A DNA stretch of 64,000 nucleotides from UBA4416 sp036676295 (GTDB lineage: Bacteria; Bacteroidota; Bacteroidia; B-17B0; Aurantibacillaceae): the NCBI GenBank assembly GCA_036676295.1, contig JAKFDE010000062.1, forward strand, positions 1 to 64,000. Direction: 5' to 3'. Shown in pieces: positions 51,690 through 61,629 of the stretch. The notes beneath the pieces are model-generated. The model searched no databases. It worked only from the letters and a program-made list of their open reading frames with translations, and had not been told where the DNA came from. The position numbers were made by a program, and so were the translations under genes. Position 1 is the first letter of the stretch, and every line of letters starts with the position of its first letter.

Positions 51690-53951
51690 ATGAAACAGGT
51701 CCTTTTTATACTATTTATCCTAATATCAATAAAAGGTATCACTCAAAATAAAAAGATTGATTCTTTACGAAACTTGCTATTAAACGTAAGTAAAGACACT
51801 TCACAAGTAAATATTTTAAATGCTATTGCCTGGGAATATAGAAATGAAAACCCTGATTCTTCAATTTATTATGCAAGACTAGCGCTCCCCATATCACAAA
51901 AAACAAAATTTGAGCTTGGGTTGGCAGAATCTTATTTGTTAATAGGAACAGCCTATTCTAATTTAGGAAAATCAGACGATGCTTTATTAATACTTGTTAG
52001 AGCAAAAAGAATACTCGAAAAACTAAGCCAATACAATAAAACAGAATACTACAGGATCAAAAAAAACCTTTCGCGAGTATATAATTCCATTGGCAATGTT
52101 TATTCTACACTCGGAAATTATCCTCAATCTTTAAAAAATCATCAGGATGCTTTACGGTTAAGGAATGAAATCGGAGACAAATCCGGTATTGCTTCCTCTT
52201 ATAATAACATTGGTATAATTTATAAAGATCAAGGAAATTATGTTGAAGCTTTGAAAAATCATTTTTCTTCATTAAAAATAAAGGAAAGCCTTAATAATAA
52301 AGAAGGCATGGCAATATCTTATAACAATATAGGCGTCATTTATAAGTATCAGGGAAATAACGAGCAAGCTTTAACTCATTTTAAAAATTCATTAAAAATT
52401 GCAAAAGAAATTGGGTTATCAGACATGATCACAACATGTTATTTAAATATTGGCGCTATTTATACTGCTCAAAAAAGATATGATGAAGGCTTAACTAATT
52501 ATCAAAAAGCATATGATATAGCGGAACAAAACCAAAACAAAGAAGCCATCTCAGACGTTTTGGGAAATATCGGCGCTATATACGCAGAGCAGGGAAAGTA
52601 TGATGAAGCTTTAAAGACTGAATTTGAAGCTTTAAAAATTAAAGAAGATCTGGAAGACAATGCCAGCATCTCTTCATTTCAAAATAACATTGCAAACATC
52701 TATCAAAAAAAAGGTGATATTAAGAATGCAATTTTATATGGAGAAAAAAGTTTAAATCTTGCAAAAAAGATTAAAGCAATAAAACAAGTACAGGAAAGCA
52801 GTCACAATATGATTACCATCTATCAAAAAGCAAAAGCTTACCAAAAAGCATTTGAAATGCAAGAGCTTTATAATCTGTCAAGTGATAGCATCCTTAATAA
52901 GAGTAACCAACGTGAAGTAATTCGTCAGGAATTCAAATACAATTACGAAAAACAATTCTTCGCAGATAGTTTAAATTATGAAAATGAAAAAAAGATCAGC
53001 GAATTAGAAAATCAAGTAAAATTAAAATCGGAAAAAAACAAACGGGTTACACTATATATTGGCCTTGTACTCGTAATCATTTTTTCGGCGTTTATTTTTA
53101 ACCGGTTCCGGATCACAAAAAAACAAAAGAACATTATTGAACAACAAAGTAAAATACTGGAAGTAACGCACAACCAATTAGCTCAAAAAACAAAAGAACT
53201 AAAAGACAGTATTTTATACTCTAAAGAAATACAAAATACTTTTTTGAAATCGCCAACCGATTCTAAAAATTATTTCAAAGATACTTTACTTGTATACAAA
53301 CCTAAAGATGTTGTTAGTGGTGATTTTTATTGGTATAAAGAATTTGACGATAAATTATTTGTAGTTGTAGGAGACTCTACAGGTCATGGCGTGCCTGGTG
53401 CCATCATCAGCGTATTAGCCATTCAATCATTAGAAAAAACAATTCATGAAATAAAAAATATTGAAAATCTTCATGAATTAAATGAACATATAAAAAATGA
53501 GTTTAATGCGTATTATAAATTAGATGGCCACGTAAGCATCGGCCTAGATTACAGTATTATATGTATCAATAAAGAAAATGATAAATTATATATTTCCGGT
53601 TCAGGAGCCAATGTGTTGATCAAATACAATAATCAATTAAATTCTTATAAATTTGATACTATAAATATTGGAGGGAGTGCTCCTGCAATATACGAACCAT
53701 CAACAGTTATTTTAGATCTTAAATCAGTTCGTTCAATTTTCTTGTTTACCGATGGAATTATTGATCAAAAAGGATGCGTAACCGGTAAAAAATTTGGGAC
53801 CAAAAAACTAAAAGAATTAATACTCAATTTAAATACCAACGATTCAGCCGTAGCTACAAAAAAAATTGAAAAAGAAATTAATGACTGGATAGGAACTGCT
53901 GAACAAATAGATGACATTACTTTATTAGCCATACAAATACATCAAGCATGA
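51690..53951 (+). CDS. TPR-SpoIIE (PP2C-type) phosphatase, SiaA-like role
   Basis: This 753-residue protein has a signal or N-terminal anchor (1-19), about eight TPR repeats (about 75-390; e.g. YNNIGIIYKDQGNYVEALKNH), a transmembrane helix (about 452-470), a coiled coil (about 475-515) and a SpoIIE-type phosphatase domain (about 532-753). The metal-binding acidic residues are present in DVVSGDFYWY, VVGDSTGHG, FLFTDGIID and QIDDITLL. A periplasmic TPR sensor appears to control a cytoplasmic phosphatase. The SiaB kinase gene overlaps its stop (ATGA), and the SiaC phosphoprotein gene follows; the phosphatase should dephosphorylate SiaC. Confidence 0.87.
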   Translation: MKQVLFILFILISIKGITQNKKIDSLRNLLLNVSKDTSQVNILNAIAWEYRNENPDSSIYYARLALPISQKTKFELGLAESYLLIGTAYSNLGKSDDALLILVRAKRILEKLSQYNKTEYYRIKKNLSRVYNSIGNVYSTLGNYPQSLKNHQDALRLRNEIGDKSGIASSYNNIGIIYKDQGNYVEALKNHFSSLKIKESLNNKEGMAISYNNIGVIYKYQGNNEQALTHFKNSLKIAKEIGLSDMITTCYLNIGAIYTAQKRYDEGLTNYQKAYDIAEQNQNKEAISDVLGNIGAIYAEQGKYDEALKTEFEALKIKEDLEDNASISSFQNNIANIYQKKGDIKNAILYGEKSLNLAKKIKAIKQVQESSHNMITIYQKAKAYQKAFEMQELYNLSSDSILNKSNQREVIRQEFKYNYEKQFFADSLNYENEKKISELENQVKLKSEKNKRVTLYIGLVLVIIFSAFIFNRFRITKKQKNIIEQQSKILEVTHNQLAQKTKELKDSILYSKEIQNTFLKSPTDSKNYFKDTLLVYKPKDVVSGDFYWYKEFDDKLFVVVGDSTGHGVPGAIISVLAIQSLEKTIHEIKNIENLHELNEHIKNEFNAYYKLDGHVSIGLDYSIICINKENDKLYISGSGANVLIKYNNQLNSYKFDTINIGGSAPAIYEPSTVILDLKSVRSIFLFTDGIIDQKGCVTGKKFGTKKLKELILNLNTNDSAVATKKIEKEINDWIGTAEQIDDITLLAIQIHQA

Positions 53952-54487
53952 GGGAGTTAAAGCAAATAGAAGATTTTTTAAAACAAAAATCAGATATATC
54001 TGAGGTTTTATTTTCAACAGAGTTTCATTGTGTAGTCACACATGAAAAACTGGAGGAATATTTACTTCAGGTAAAAGAAGTTTTAAAAAAACACAACATC
54101 CCTACCGGAACCAGAAAAAAATGTTATGGAGTGATTGTGGAAGCGCTTGAAAATGTTATGAAACATGGTTCAAAAGAAGAAAATTACAACTTAGTTTTTC
54201 ATAAATTTGTAATAGGAAAAGAAGCTCTTGAATTATGTTTTGGAAATTATGTCCCTAAAGAAGATGTTCCCAATCTTAAAAAACATTTAGAGTTAATTAA
54301 AACCGAAAACGAAGACATTAAAGAATTAATGTATGCCAAAGCTTCAGACGGCAAACCTCTTTCTGATAAAGGTGGTGCGGGTGTTGGAATATTTGATATG
54401 GCATTAAGATCTAAAGGAAAAATCAGTCATGTTTTTTTAAACATAGACTCAAAAGATTATTTTTTAACGATGATAAAAATTATTTAA
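53948..54487 (+). CDS. siaB: SiaB-family protein kinase
   Basis: This 179-residue protein of the SiaB/DUF6272 family has a divergent GHKL ATP-binding fold: N box VIVEALENVMKHGS (about 65-78) and glycine loop DKGGAGVGIFDMALRS (about 142-157). In Pseudomonas SiaB phosphorylates SiaC, opposing the phosphatase SiaA. Its ATG overlaps the stop of the phosphatase gene and it ends two bases before siaC. Confidence 0.87.
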   Translation: MRELKQIEDFLKQKSDISEVLFSTEFHCVVTHEKLEEYLLQVKEVLKKHNIPTGTRKKCYGVIVEALENVMKHGSKEENYNLVFHKFVIGKEALELCFGNYVPKEDVPNLKKHLELIKTENEDIKELMYAKASDGKPLSDKGGAGVGIFDMALRSKGKISHVFLNIDSKDYFLTMIKII

Positions 54488-54489
54488 TT

Positions 54490-54900
54490 ATGGAAAATTT
54501 ACACTTTGACCCAACACACAATACACCATTGGTTAACTGCGACGGAACCACAAATACAATAACTATTGCCGGAGAGTCGCGTCCCGAAAACGTAAGAGCG
54601 TTTTACGCTAATGTATTTACATGGATTGACACTTACGAAAAATCGCTATTCTACCTGGCCTCTCTTTCAAGTCATACAAAAACCGTCACTTTGAATTTTA
54701 AATTAGAGTATTTCAATTCTTCTTCTTTAAAGATCTTTATGGAGATCATTGCACGCTTAAATACAATGTCAAAAAACATTAAACATGTAGAACTTACCAT
54801 TAATTGGTATTACGACGCAGATGACGACGACATGTTTGATTCCGGTAAAGAATTTGAAAAAATGACCGGCGTTAAAATGAATTTTTTGGCAAATAGTTAA
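54490..54900 (+). CDS. siaC: SiaC-family regulatory phosphoprotein
   Basis: This 136-residue DUF1987/SiaC protein is STAS-like. It shows ITIAGESRPENVRAFY near the start and LNFKLEYFNSSSLKIFMEI (about 67-86), whose Ser cluster aligns with the phosphorylated Thr of Pseudomonas SiaC. The C-terminus has the acidic WYYDADDDDM stretch typical of the family. In Pseudomonas unphosphorylated SiaC activates the diguanylate cyclase SiaD; no SiaD or other GGDEF gene is present here, so the output target is unknown. Confidence 0.9.
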   Translation: MENLHFDPTHNTPLVNCDGTTNTITIAGESRPENVRAFYANVFTWIDTYEKSLFYLASLSSHTKTVTLNFKLEYFNSSSLKIFMEIIARLNTMSKNIKHVELTINWYYDADDDDMFDSGKEFEKMTGVKMNFLANS

Positions 54901-54901
54901 T

Positions 54902-57403
54902 TTATACCGGATCCGCATCTATCTGCAAACGGTATTGTGATTTTTTGTTATTGTATTGAAGTGTATCCACTTCTTGTTTCAATAAATTACGTACTTGTGT
55001 TGGTGAGTACTCTCTGTTTATTTTCAATAAAATACGTTTATGATATTGATCTTTGATCTTTGCTATTAAAGGAAATTCAGGCCCCAACATCATGCCGCCA
55101 AAAATCGGCTTTAACTGGTTGGCCAACTGCTGAGCAATATCGTTGACTACAGTAACATCTTTCGCTACTACTGACAATTCGATCACGCGTGTGTATGGTG
55201 GGTAATGAAATTTTTCTCGCTCGTTAATTTGTGATTGATAAAACTCCAAATAATTATCGGCCAATACATGTTTAATAACAGAATGTTCCGGTTGCGTTGT
55301 TTGAATATAAACCGTTCCTTTTTTATCCTTGCGTCCTGCTCTACCACTCACTTGTACAATTAACTGGTACGCTTTTTCAAATGATCTGAAATCAGGAAAA
55401 TTCAATACACTATCTACATTCAATACACCTACTATACTCACATTATCAAAATCCAAACCTTTGGTAACCATTTGTGTTCCTACCAAAATATCAATACTTC
55501 CCATTTCAAACTCATCGATCAATTGCTTGTACGCATATTTACTTCGGGTAGTATCCAGATCCATACGAGCTACTTTAGCCGAAGGGAATAAGATCTCAAT
55601 TTCTTCTTCTATTTTTTCTGTTCCAAAACCTTTGTAACGCAGATCGTTATTGCCACAAGCGTTACAACTTGTTGGCGGCTGCATGGTATAACCACAATAG
55701 TGGCAACTTAACTTATTAGTTTGCTTGTGATATATCAACGCTACATCACAATGCACGCAATGTGGTATCCAGTGGCAACTATGGCATTCGGTATAAGGAG
55801 CAAACCCTCTGCGGTTTTGAAATAGAATAACCTGTTCTTTCCTGGCAAGAGCATCTGTAATAGCCGTTACTAATTGATGCGAAAAAATAGATTTATTTTG
55901 CTGCTGCTGCGTTTCTTTTTTTAAATCACAGATCACAGTTTCGGGTAAAATAGCTTTACCAAAACGCTGATTTACTCTCACTAAACCAAACTTATCATGC
56001 AAAGCATTATAATACGTTTCAAAAGCAGGAGTTGCCGTTCCTAATAACACTTTGGCTTTGTGCAAGCCTGCTAAATACATGGCTGCATCACGGGCATGAT
56101 AGCGTGGTGCAGGGTCTTGTTGTTTATAGGAGTTATCGTGTTCCTCATCCACAATGATCAATCCTAATTTACTAAAAGGTAAAAATAAAGCCGAGCGAGC
56201 GCCTAATACAATATCAAAATGCTTCGCATTTAAAGCCCCTTCATTCTCTGCTAAAATTGAGTTCCAGATTTCAACACGTTCATTTTCACTAAATCGAGAA
56301 TGATAGATGCCCACTGAATTACCAAAAATGGCACGCATACGGTTAATTAATTGCGTAGTTAAAGCAATTTCCGGAACCAGATATAATACTTGCTTTCCTT
56401 CGGCAATAACTTTATTGATGAGCTCAGCATAAATCTCGGTTTTACCACTTCCGGTTACACCGTGCAACAACACAGTTTGCTTGGTTTCAAAATGTGTTTC
56501 AATTTCCTTTAAAGCTACTTTCTGAAAATCACTCAAAAATTTTTGAGTGATAGCTCGGTTATCAAACAATAGTCGGCTTGTTTCTAACTCCTTTTCAAAT
56601 AAAATTTCTTTTTTAACCAAGCCTTTAATAACAGCTGTATCAAACTGTTTCAATAGAACCGATTTTTTAACCAAACCTAATTGCTTACTGGTTTCATCAG
56701 ATTTTAAAAGATGCAACATAGCCAATACAACCTCAGCCTGTTTAAATGCTTTTTTTTCTAAAGTATCTAAAACCTCTTTTAATTGTAATTCATCATTAAA
56801 TAAACTTTCGCTAATGCCAACGTAACTTACCAATTTAGGCTTGTATTTATCCTTGATCTCTTCGTATATAACGATAGCCCCTTTTTTGATCAGTGAATTA
56901 ATAAGCGGCTGAATGGTTTTGACATTTAAAATAACCGCTACATCCTCAAACCCCAAAGAAGCATTATGTTGCAAGGCATCTAAAACGATGTGTTCCTTAT
57001 CCGTGAAATAATCATAATAGCTTTCCTCAAAATTAAAATCAGGATTTAGTGTAATGTGAGAGGTGCTACTTAACTTTAAACCACTTGGCAAAGCAGCGTT
57101 CATAACATCTCCGGGGTTACACAAATAGTACTGAGAGATCCAATCCCATAATTTTAATTGTGTTTCGTTGATAATGGGAGTATCATCTAAAATACTATCA
57201 ATGTATTTAGCTACATAATCCTTTGGAGGATTACTATGGATATTATAAACAACGCCTGTGTAAAATTTTGTTTTTCCGAACTGAACAATCACCCGCTTTC
57301 CTAACGCAATTTGATCATTCATATCCTTTGGCACACGATACGTAAATTTATTTGCCACCGATAGTGGTACAATAACATCTATGAATAATGTGTTGTTTTC
57401 CAT
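54902..57403 (-). CDS. priA: primosomal replication restart helicase
   Basis: PriA reloads the replisome at stalled forks. The 833 residues contain the N-terminal DNA-binding part (about 1-200), Walker A GVTGSGKTEIY (about 316-326), DEEH box IIVDEEHDNSYKQQ, and the two zinc-binding clusters (CHSCHWIPHCVHC and CHYCGYTMQPPTSCNACG, about 535-580). Motifs V/VI follow (GTQMVTKGLDFDNV, QVSGRAGRKDKKG). Length is at the upper end for the family. The start is coupled to the ZIP transporter gene by TAATG. Convergent with siaC with one base between stops. Confidence 0.94.
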   Translation of the reverse strand: MENNTLFIDVIVPLSVANKFTYRVPKDMNDQIALGKRVIVQFGKTKFYTGVVYNIHSNPPKDYVAKYIDSILDDTPIINETQLKLWDWISQYYLCNPGDVMNAALPSGLKLSSTSHITLNPDFNFEESYYDYFTDKEHIVLDALQHNASLGFEDVAVILNVKTIQPLINSLIKKGAIVIYEEIKDKYKPKLVSYVGISESLFNDELQLKEVLDTLEKKAFKQAEVVLAMLHLLKSDETSKQLGLVKKSVLLKQFDTAVIKGLVKKEILFEKELETSRLLFDNRAITQKFLSDFQKVALKEIETHFETKQTVLLHGVTGSGKTEIYAELINKVIAEGKQVLYLVPEIALTTQLINRMRAIFGNSVGIYHSRFSENERVEIWNSILAENEGALNAKHFDIVLGARSALFLPFSKLGLIIVDEEHDNSYKQQDPAPRYHARDAAMYLAGLHKAKVLLGTATPAFETYYNALHDKFGLVRVNQRFGKAILPETVICDLKKETQQQQNKSIFSHQLVTAITDALARKEQVILFQNRRGFAPYTECHSCHWIPHCVHCDVALIYHKQTNKLSCHYCGYTMQPPTSCNACGNNDLRYKGFGTEKIEEEIEILFPSAKVARMDLDTTRSKYAYKQLIDEFEMGSIDILVGTQMVTKGLDFDNVSIVGVLNVDSVLNFPDFRSFEKAYQLIVQVSGRAGRKDKKGTVYIQTTQPEHSVIKHVLADNYLEFYQSQINEREKFHYPPYTRVIELSVVAKDVTVVNDIAQQLANQLKPIFGGMMLGPEFPLIAKIKDQYHKRILLKINREYSPTQVRNLLKQEVDTLQYNNKKSQYRLQIDADPV

Positions 57404-58146
57404 TAACTAATCAATGCCGCTAAAAATACGCCCGCAATCATCGACATAATTTTAGCTAAATTATATTTATGATTCTCGCCGGTTTCAAACATAATAGCTG
57501 TTGATATGTGCAAGAATATTCCAATTACTACACCAAAAGATAATTTCAAGAAGCCGTCGTAATTATTAACTCCAAAAGAATTTAATACATAACTGATAAA
57601 ACAACCTAATGGTGCCATCAAAGCGAATCCAACTAACAATAAAAATGTTTTTAATTTATTGGATTGATGTTCCAGTAACAACGTCACAAAAGCAATAGCA
57701 ATAGGAATGTTATGCAAGGTAATACCAAAAATCAAAGATTGTTGAGTTGACAGTATCGAATCTGCCACAAGCTCATTCGAACTTTGATAAATTGGCAACC
57801 CTTCTAATAAAGAATGTAAATACAAACCGGCAATCATTCCTAATGGCAAATGTTTTTTACAAGAATCTGAATGGGCGTGGATATGGCCATGTTCAATACC
57901 GGCACTAAAATATTCAAGTAAAATTTGAATAAAGAATCCTACTAAAATAAACAGGCCTACTGTTTTAGTATTGGTTCCTTCATAACATTCTGGCAACAAA
58001 TGCGTAACAGAAATCGTAAATAAATAAGCGGCGCTAAAAGCTAATAAAAAACGAAGATTTTTTGCTTTTATTTTCAGAGAAAGGAATATTGAACCGGTAA
58101 TTAAAACCGGCAGAGCAAGTAATATAGTTAATAACCAAAGACTCAT
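57403..58146 (-). CDS. ZIP-family metal transporter
   Basis: This 247-residue membrane protein has about eight helices. The His-rich loop GIEHGHIHAHSDSCKKH (about 83-99) is typical of ZIP proteins, and the metal site is formed by AGLYLHSLLEGLPI (His-x3-Glu) and ITLHNIPIAIAF (HN). ZIP carriers import zinc or other divalent cations. Overlaps the methyltransferase gene by four bases (ATGA) and priA by one; a shared function with either is not obvious. Confidence 0.87.
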   Translation of the reverse strand: MSLWLLTILLALPVLITGSIFLSLKIKAKNLRFLLAFSAAYLFTISVTHLLPECYEGTNTKTVGLFILVGFFIQILLEYFSAGIEHGHIHAHSDSCKKHLPLGMIAGLYLHSLLEGLPIYQSSNELVADSILSTQQSLIFGITLHNIPIAIAFVTLLLEHQSNKLKTFLLLVGFALMAPLGCFISYVLNSFGVNNYDGFLKLSFGVVIGIFLHISTAIMFETGENHKYNLAKIMSMIAGVFLAALIS

Positions 58147-58871
58147 TTTTGTAATATTAAAATTAAACGGGGTGATGAATTTAAATCAAAATCTTCTAAG
58201 TGATAATTACCAAATACATTTAAAACAGTCAAATTGCATTCTGTTGCCAATCCTTCAAAATATTCTTTGTCAAATAATTTGACACGTTCTTCATAATGAA
58301 AATATTTACCTTTATCCTTAAAATCGATCTTCTTTATAACTGTGTTATTTTCAATTGCTTTAGTAATATGAAAAGTGATCCCATCTATTGTTTTTTCATC
58401 CTCAGCAATTAACATATTCTTAACGTACGCTGAGTTCAAAAAATCAAACACAAATATTCCTTTTGGCTTTAATGCTTTTTCTACGGCATTAAACACATTC
58501 ACATCATCATGTCGCGTTTCGAAATAACCAAAACTGGTAAACAAATTAAAAACAGCGTCAAAATAATTAGTTCGAAATAAATGACGCATGTCATGAGAAT
58601 AAAACTCTAAGGTATCATTAGCGCTTTTATTTGCCTCAGTAATGCTTTGCACAGAAAGATCTGTCCCAACTACATGATAACCTTTTTTATTCAGATAAAT
58701 ACTATGCCTTCCTTTGCCACAACATAGATCCCAGCAGTCGGCATTTGGATTTAGTTTTAATAATTTGGCAATGTTGTCAATAAATACAGATGCTTCAGAG
58801 TCGTCTCTGTGTTTGTACAAAGTATGATAATAAGGAGTATCAAACCAGGATGAAAACCACTCTTTTTCCAT
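58143..58871 (-). CDS. class I SAM-dependent methyltransferase
   Basis: This 242-residue protein has a Rossmann-fold methyltransferase core. Motif I is WDLCCGKGRHSIYLNKKGYHVVGTDLS (about 45-71), followed by MRHLFRTNYFDAVFNLFTSFGYF and GIFVFDFLNS. Start at MEKEWFSSWF (58871); the upstream frame extends only three codons to a TTG. The opening EWFSSWFDTPYYHTLYKHRD block is a conserved feature of a Bacteroidota subgroup, but the substrate is unknown. First gene of the methyltransferase-ZIP-priA operon. Confidence 0.85.
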   Translation of the reverse strand: MEKEWFSSWFDTPYYHTLYKHRDDSEASVFIDNIAKLLKLNPNADCWDLCCGKGRHSIYLNKKGYHVVGTDLSVQSITEANKSANDTLEFYSHDMRHLFRTNYFDAVFNLFTSFGYFETRHDDVNVFNAVEKALKPKGIFVFDFLNSAYVKNMLIAEDEKTIDGITFHITKAIENNTVIKKIDFKDKGKYFHYEERVKLFDKEYFEGLATECNLTVLNVFGNYHLEDFDLNSSPRLILILQK

Positions 58872-58892
58872 AGACCACAAAGGTATTAAAAC

Positions 58893-58926
58893 AAAAACAC
58901 CGAGCTATACATAACTCGGTGTTTTT
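58893..58926 (-). terminator. terminator after the PorE-like gene
   Basis: AAAAACACCGAG-ctatacataa-CTCGGTGTTTTT, with T runs on both strands, 16 bp after the PorE-like stop codon. Confidence 0.85.
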
Positions 58927-58942
58927 ATCTTAGTTTTTAATT

Positions 58943-61513
58943 TTATTTTGCAATAACTCTTACATATTGGTAAGGGCCGTATTTTTCAGTATCTTGATAA
59001 TCGGACGCATAAACAGGTCCTCTTACAGCACTTACTTTAGTGAAAATGATTTTGCTGGCATCTCCACCTTTTGCATTTACTGCTGCTTTAATTTTCTCTT
59101 CCATTTTATCAGCACGAGTCTCAGCTAATTCTTTATTATTAGTAAACGAACGTGTAGGCACTTGTGAGGCACTTGATAAAACTTTTACAGAAGGGTTACA
59201 TTCTTTTGTTTTAGCAACTAAAGAAGTAATTAAATTATTCCAATCTTCTGCTTCATTTTCTACATCATTTTTATTATAAGAGAAGAAATGCTTGTATCTT
59301 GCTGTAGTACCGCAACCTGCAACAGCCACTGGAGTAGCGTCTAATACAATTGTTTTTTCGTATACTTTTTTAGCATTTACATTTAAAGTTGTAAATAATG
59401 ATTTTTCAGATGTCAAACCATTGCTCTCTCCCATTAAATCATAATTCACATCAGAAGCTAATTCAATGTTTTTGATACGTCCTTTTGAATCTGTGGTACC
59501 TTCATATTTACTTCCATCATTTCCTGTTAAAATAACTTTAGTATTTGGTAAAGGTTTTTTAGCATTGTTTACTACTAATACATTAAGGAGTAAGCCAAGT
59601 GCTTTTTCTTCGTATCCATTAATGTATAATACCTGAGTAATAGATTTACTTCCTTTTATACCAAGTGTATTGAAATTACTAGCCGTTGATTTTTTACCGT
59701 TAGATTCAGCTACGATAGTATACTTTTTATCAAATGCTAAAGGAGTTGCTTCTTTTTTTCCATTAGCATCTACATCAAAATTAACAGCAGCAGCATTCTT
59801 TTCTGTTAAAGTGATTTTAGCATTAGGAACAGGTTGTTTGTCTTTTGGATTATTTAAAACAATAGTATTTAAAATAACACCTTTCTCCTTCACTTTCACT
59901 TTTCCTAATAATGATACAGGCTCTAAATTAATTTCCTTTTTGATCTCCTGATAAGCTACATCATCAGACACATATAAGTCTTCGTTATAAAACTCTTCTC
60001 CTTTACTTTGATAAGAGAAATTATAATTTTTGTTAGGAGGTAAAATAGTAGTGAAAGCCCCATTTTGCTTTGGACGATATCTTCCAATAACCTCACCCGT
60101 TTCTTTATTAGTTACCACGATTTCTAGATCATCCGGTAATTTCTCTCCGTCTGCAGGTAAAATAGATCCTTTAAATAAAGCCAAAGGACTTTCCTTTGCA
60201 CCGGGAATAGACATTTGATAAATATCCTTCTCTCCTTTTCCTCCGTCTTTTGCCGAAGAAAAATATCCACGTTTTCCATCAGGAGAGGTTACAAAAAACA
60301 CATCATCATCTGGTGTATTAATAGGATAACGCATATTAATCGGTTCAGTGAATTTTTTCTCTTCGTCAATCATTGAAAAGAAAATATCAAATCCTCCCAT
60401 GGTTTTATGTCCGCTTGATGCAAATATCAAAGTAACACCATCAGGATGCATATAAGGACCATCTTCATCATATTTCGTATTAATTGTTGGACCTAAATTT
60501 AAAGCCTTACTCCATGCTCCGTTAGGTAATTTCACACAACGGTAAATGTCACGTCCACCAAACCCACCTGGTCTGTCAGACACAAAGTATAACGTATTTT
60601 GATCTGCCGTTAAACAAGCATGTGTTTCCCAATGTTTAGTATTTACGTCAGATCCAAATTGTTGTAAGGCTGTCCAATCTTTACCATCCCAATTACTAAA
60701 ATAAATATCACCACCCTTACCAATATCCTGGTAAACGATTAATGTTTGTCCATCTGGTGTTAAATTAATTGAACCTTCGTTACCATTTGTGTTAATATAA
60801 GCGCTTATAGGTTTTGGACTAGACCAAATACCATTTTCATCTTTATACGCTACAACAATATCTTCAAAATATTGTCCATCTAATGCTTTTTCTCCGCCGG
60901 TTGATGTATTTCTTCTGGTAGTATAAATGATCATACGTTCATCCGCACTTAACGCCGGGCTGAAATCAGGATACTCACTATTAATACTATCTCCTAAGTT
61001 TTCAATAATAACATTTATAGGAGCCGCATACAATTCTTTTGCGTATACCGTTTGTTGTTTGTAGTTAGCAACATTTTCTTTTGCTGCTTTATCTTTTGCG
61101 AAATTTTGTTCAAAATAATCATATTGAGTTGCCGCTTCATCAAACTTATAATTGATATGTAGAGCTCTACCATAATAAAAATAAGCTAAAGGTGGGGCAC
61201 CTTTTTCGGTAGGATCATCCTGGCGATAGTTTTTATCGATTTGTGTAATTGCTTTTGACAAATATCTTTCCGCTAAACCTTTTTTTGTAGAAGAGTTGAT
61301 ATAACAATACCCTACGTTCCAGTTAATGTTAGCTGATGAAGAATCGATCTTATACGCTTCGATAAAATTCTTTAAAGCTTGATCGTAATTTTCTTCTAAT
61401 AATAAAAAGCTCCCTTCTCTAAAGTAGTCATTGTAGGTGCCGCTTAATAATTGAGCTTTAACCAAAGTTGTGGAAAAAAATAAGGTAATTAGTAACAGAT
61501 AAAATTTCTTCAT
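58943..61513 (-). CDS. PorE-like TPR/propeller/OmpA-C envelope protein
   Basis: This 856-residue protein has a signal peptide (1-20), TPR repeats (about 25-150), a PD40/WD40-like beta-propeller (about 170-440; repeats such as PDFSPALSADERMIIYTTRR and PYMHPDGVTLIFAS), two carboxypeptidase-regulatory-like folds (about 545-735; compare PNAKITLTEKN and PNTKVILTGND), and an OmpA-C-like peptidoglycan-binding end (about 745-856, NNKELAETRADKMEEKI). This order is that of PorE, which ties the type IX secretion machinery to peptidoglycan, but many paralogues with other roles share it. Monocistronic. Confidence 0.82.
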   Translation of the reverse strand: MKKFYLLLITLFFSTTLVKAQLLSGTYNDYFREGSFLLLEENYDQALKNFIEAYKIDSSSANINWNVGYCYINSSTKKGLAERYLSKAITQIDKNYRQDDPTEKGAPPLAYFYYGRALHINYKFDEAATQYDYFEQNFAKDKAAKENVANYKQQTVYAKELYAAPINVIIENLGDSINSEYPDFSPALSADERMIIYTTRRNTSTGGEKALDGQYFEDIVVAYKDENGIWSSPKPISAYINTNGNEGSINLTPDGQTLIVYQDIGKGGDIYFSNWDGKDWTALQQFGSDVNTKHWETHACLTADQNTLYFVSDRPGGFGGRDIYRCVKLPNGAWSKALNLGPTINTKYDEDGPYMHPDGVTLIFASSGHKTMGGFDIFFSMIDEEKKFTEPINMRYPINTPDDDVFFVTSPDGKRGYFSSAKDGGKGEKDIYQMSIPGAKESPLALFKGSILPADGEKLPDDLEIVVTNKETGEVIGRYRPKQNGAFTTILPPNKNYNFSYQSKGEEFYNEDLYVSDDVAYQEIKKEINLEPVSLLGKVKVKEKGVILNTIVLNNPKDKQPVPNAKITLTEKNAAAVNFDVDANGKKEATPLAFDKKYTIVAESNGKKSTASNFNTLGIKGSKSITQVLYINGYEEKALGLLLNVLVVNNAKKPLPNTKVILTGNDGSKYEGTTDSKGRIKNIELASDVNYDLMGESNGLTSEKSLFTTLNVNAKKVYEKTIVLDATPVAVAGCGTTARYKHFFSYNKNDVENEAEDWNNLITSLVAKTKECNPSVKVLSSASQVPTRSFTNNKELAETRADKMEEKIKAAVNAKGGDASKIIFTKVSAVRGPVYASDYQDTEKYGPYQYVRVIAK

Positions 61514-61578
61514 AATGAGTTTTTTTTCAAGAGAACAAAAATAAGATTATTTAGCAATAAACCACTATTTAGGCGACA

Positions 61579-61607
61579 AAAAAACCCACTTTAAAGGTGG
61601 GTTTTTA
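61579..61607 (-). terminator. terminator after the E2 gene
   Basis: AAACCCAC-CTTTAAAG-TGGGTTT hairpin followed by a seven-T run on the minus strand, 23 bp after the E2 stop codon. Confidence 0.88.
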
Positions 61608-61629
61608 ACATTTGTAGTAACATTTAAGA

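Noticed and set aside
61600..61625. Another TGTAAC/GTTACA operator near AACATTTGTAGTAACATTT
   Set aside because: The arms do not form the TGTAAC-N4-GTTACA palindrome, no -7 box lies at the required distance, and the position is downstream of the E2 gene.
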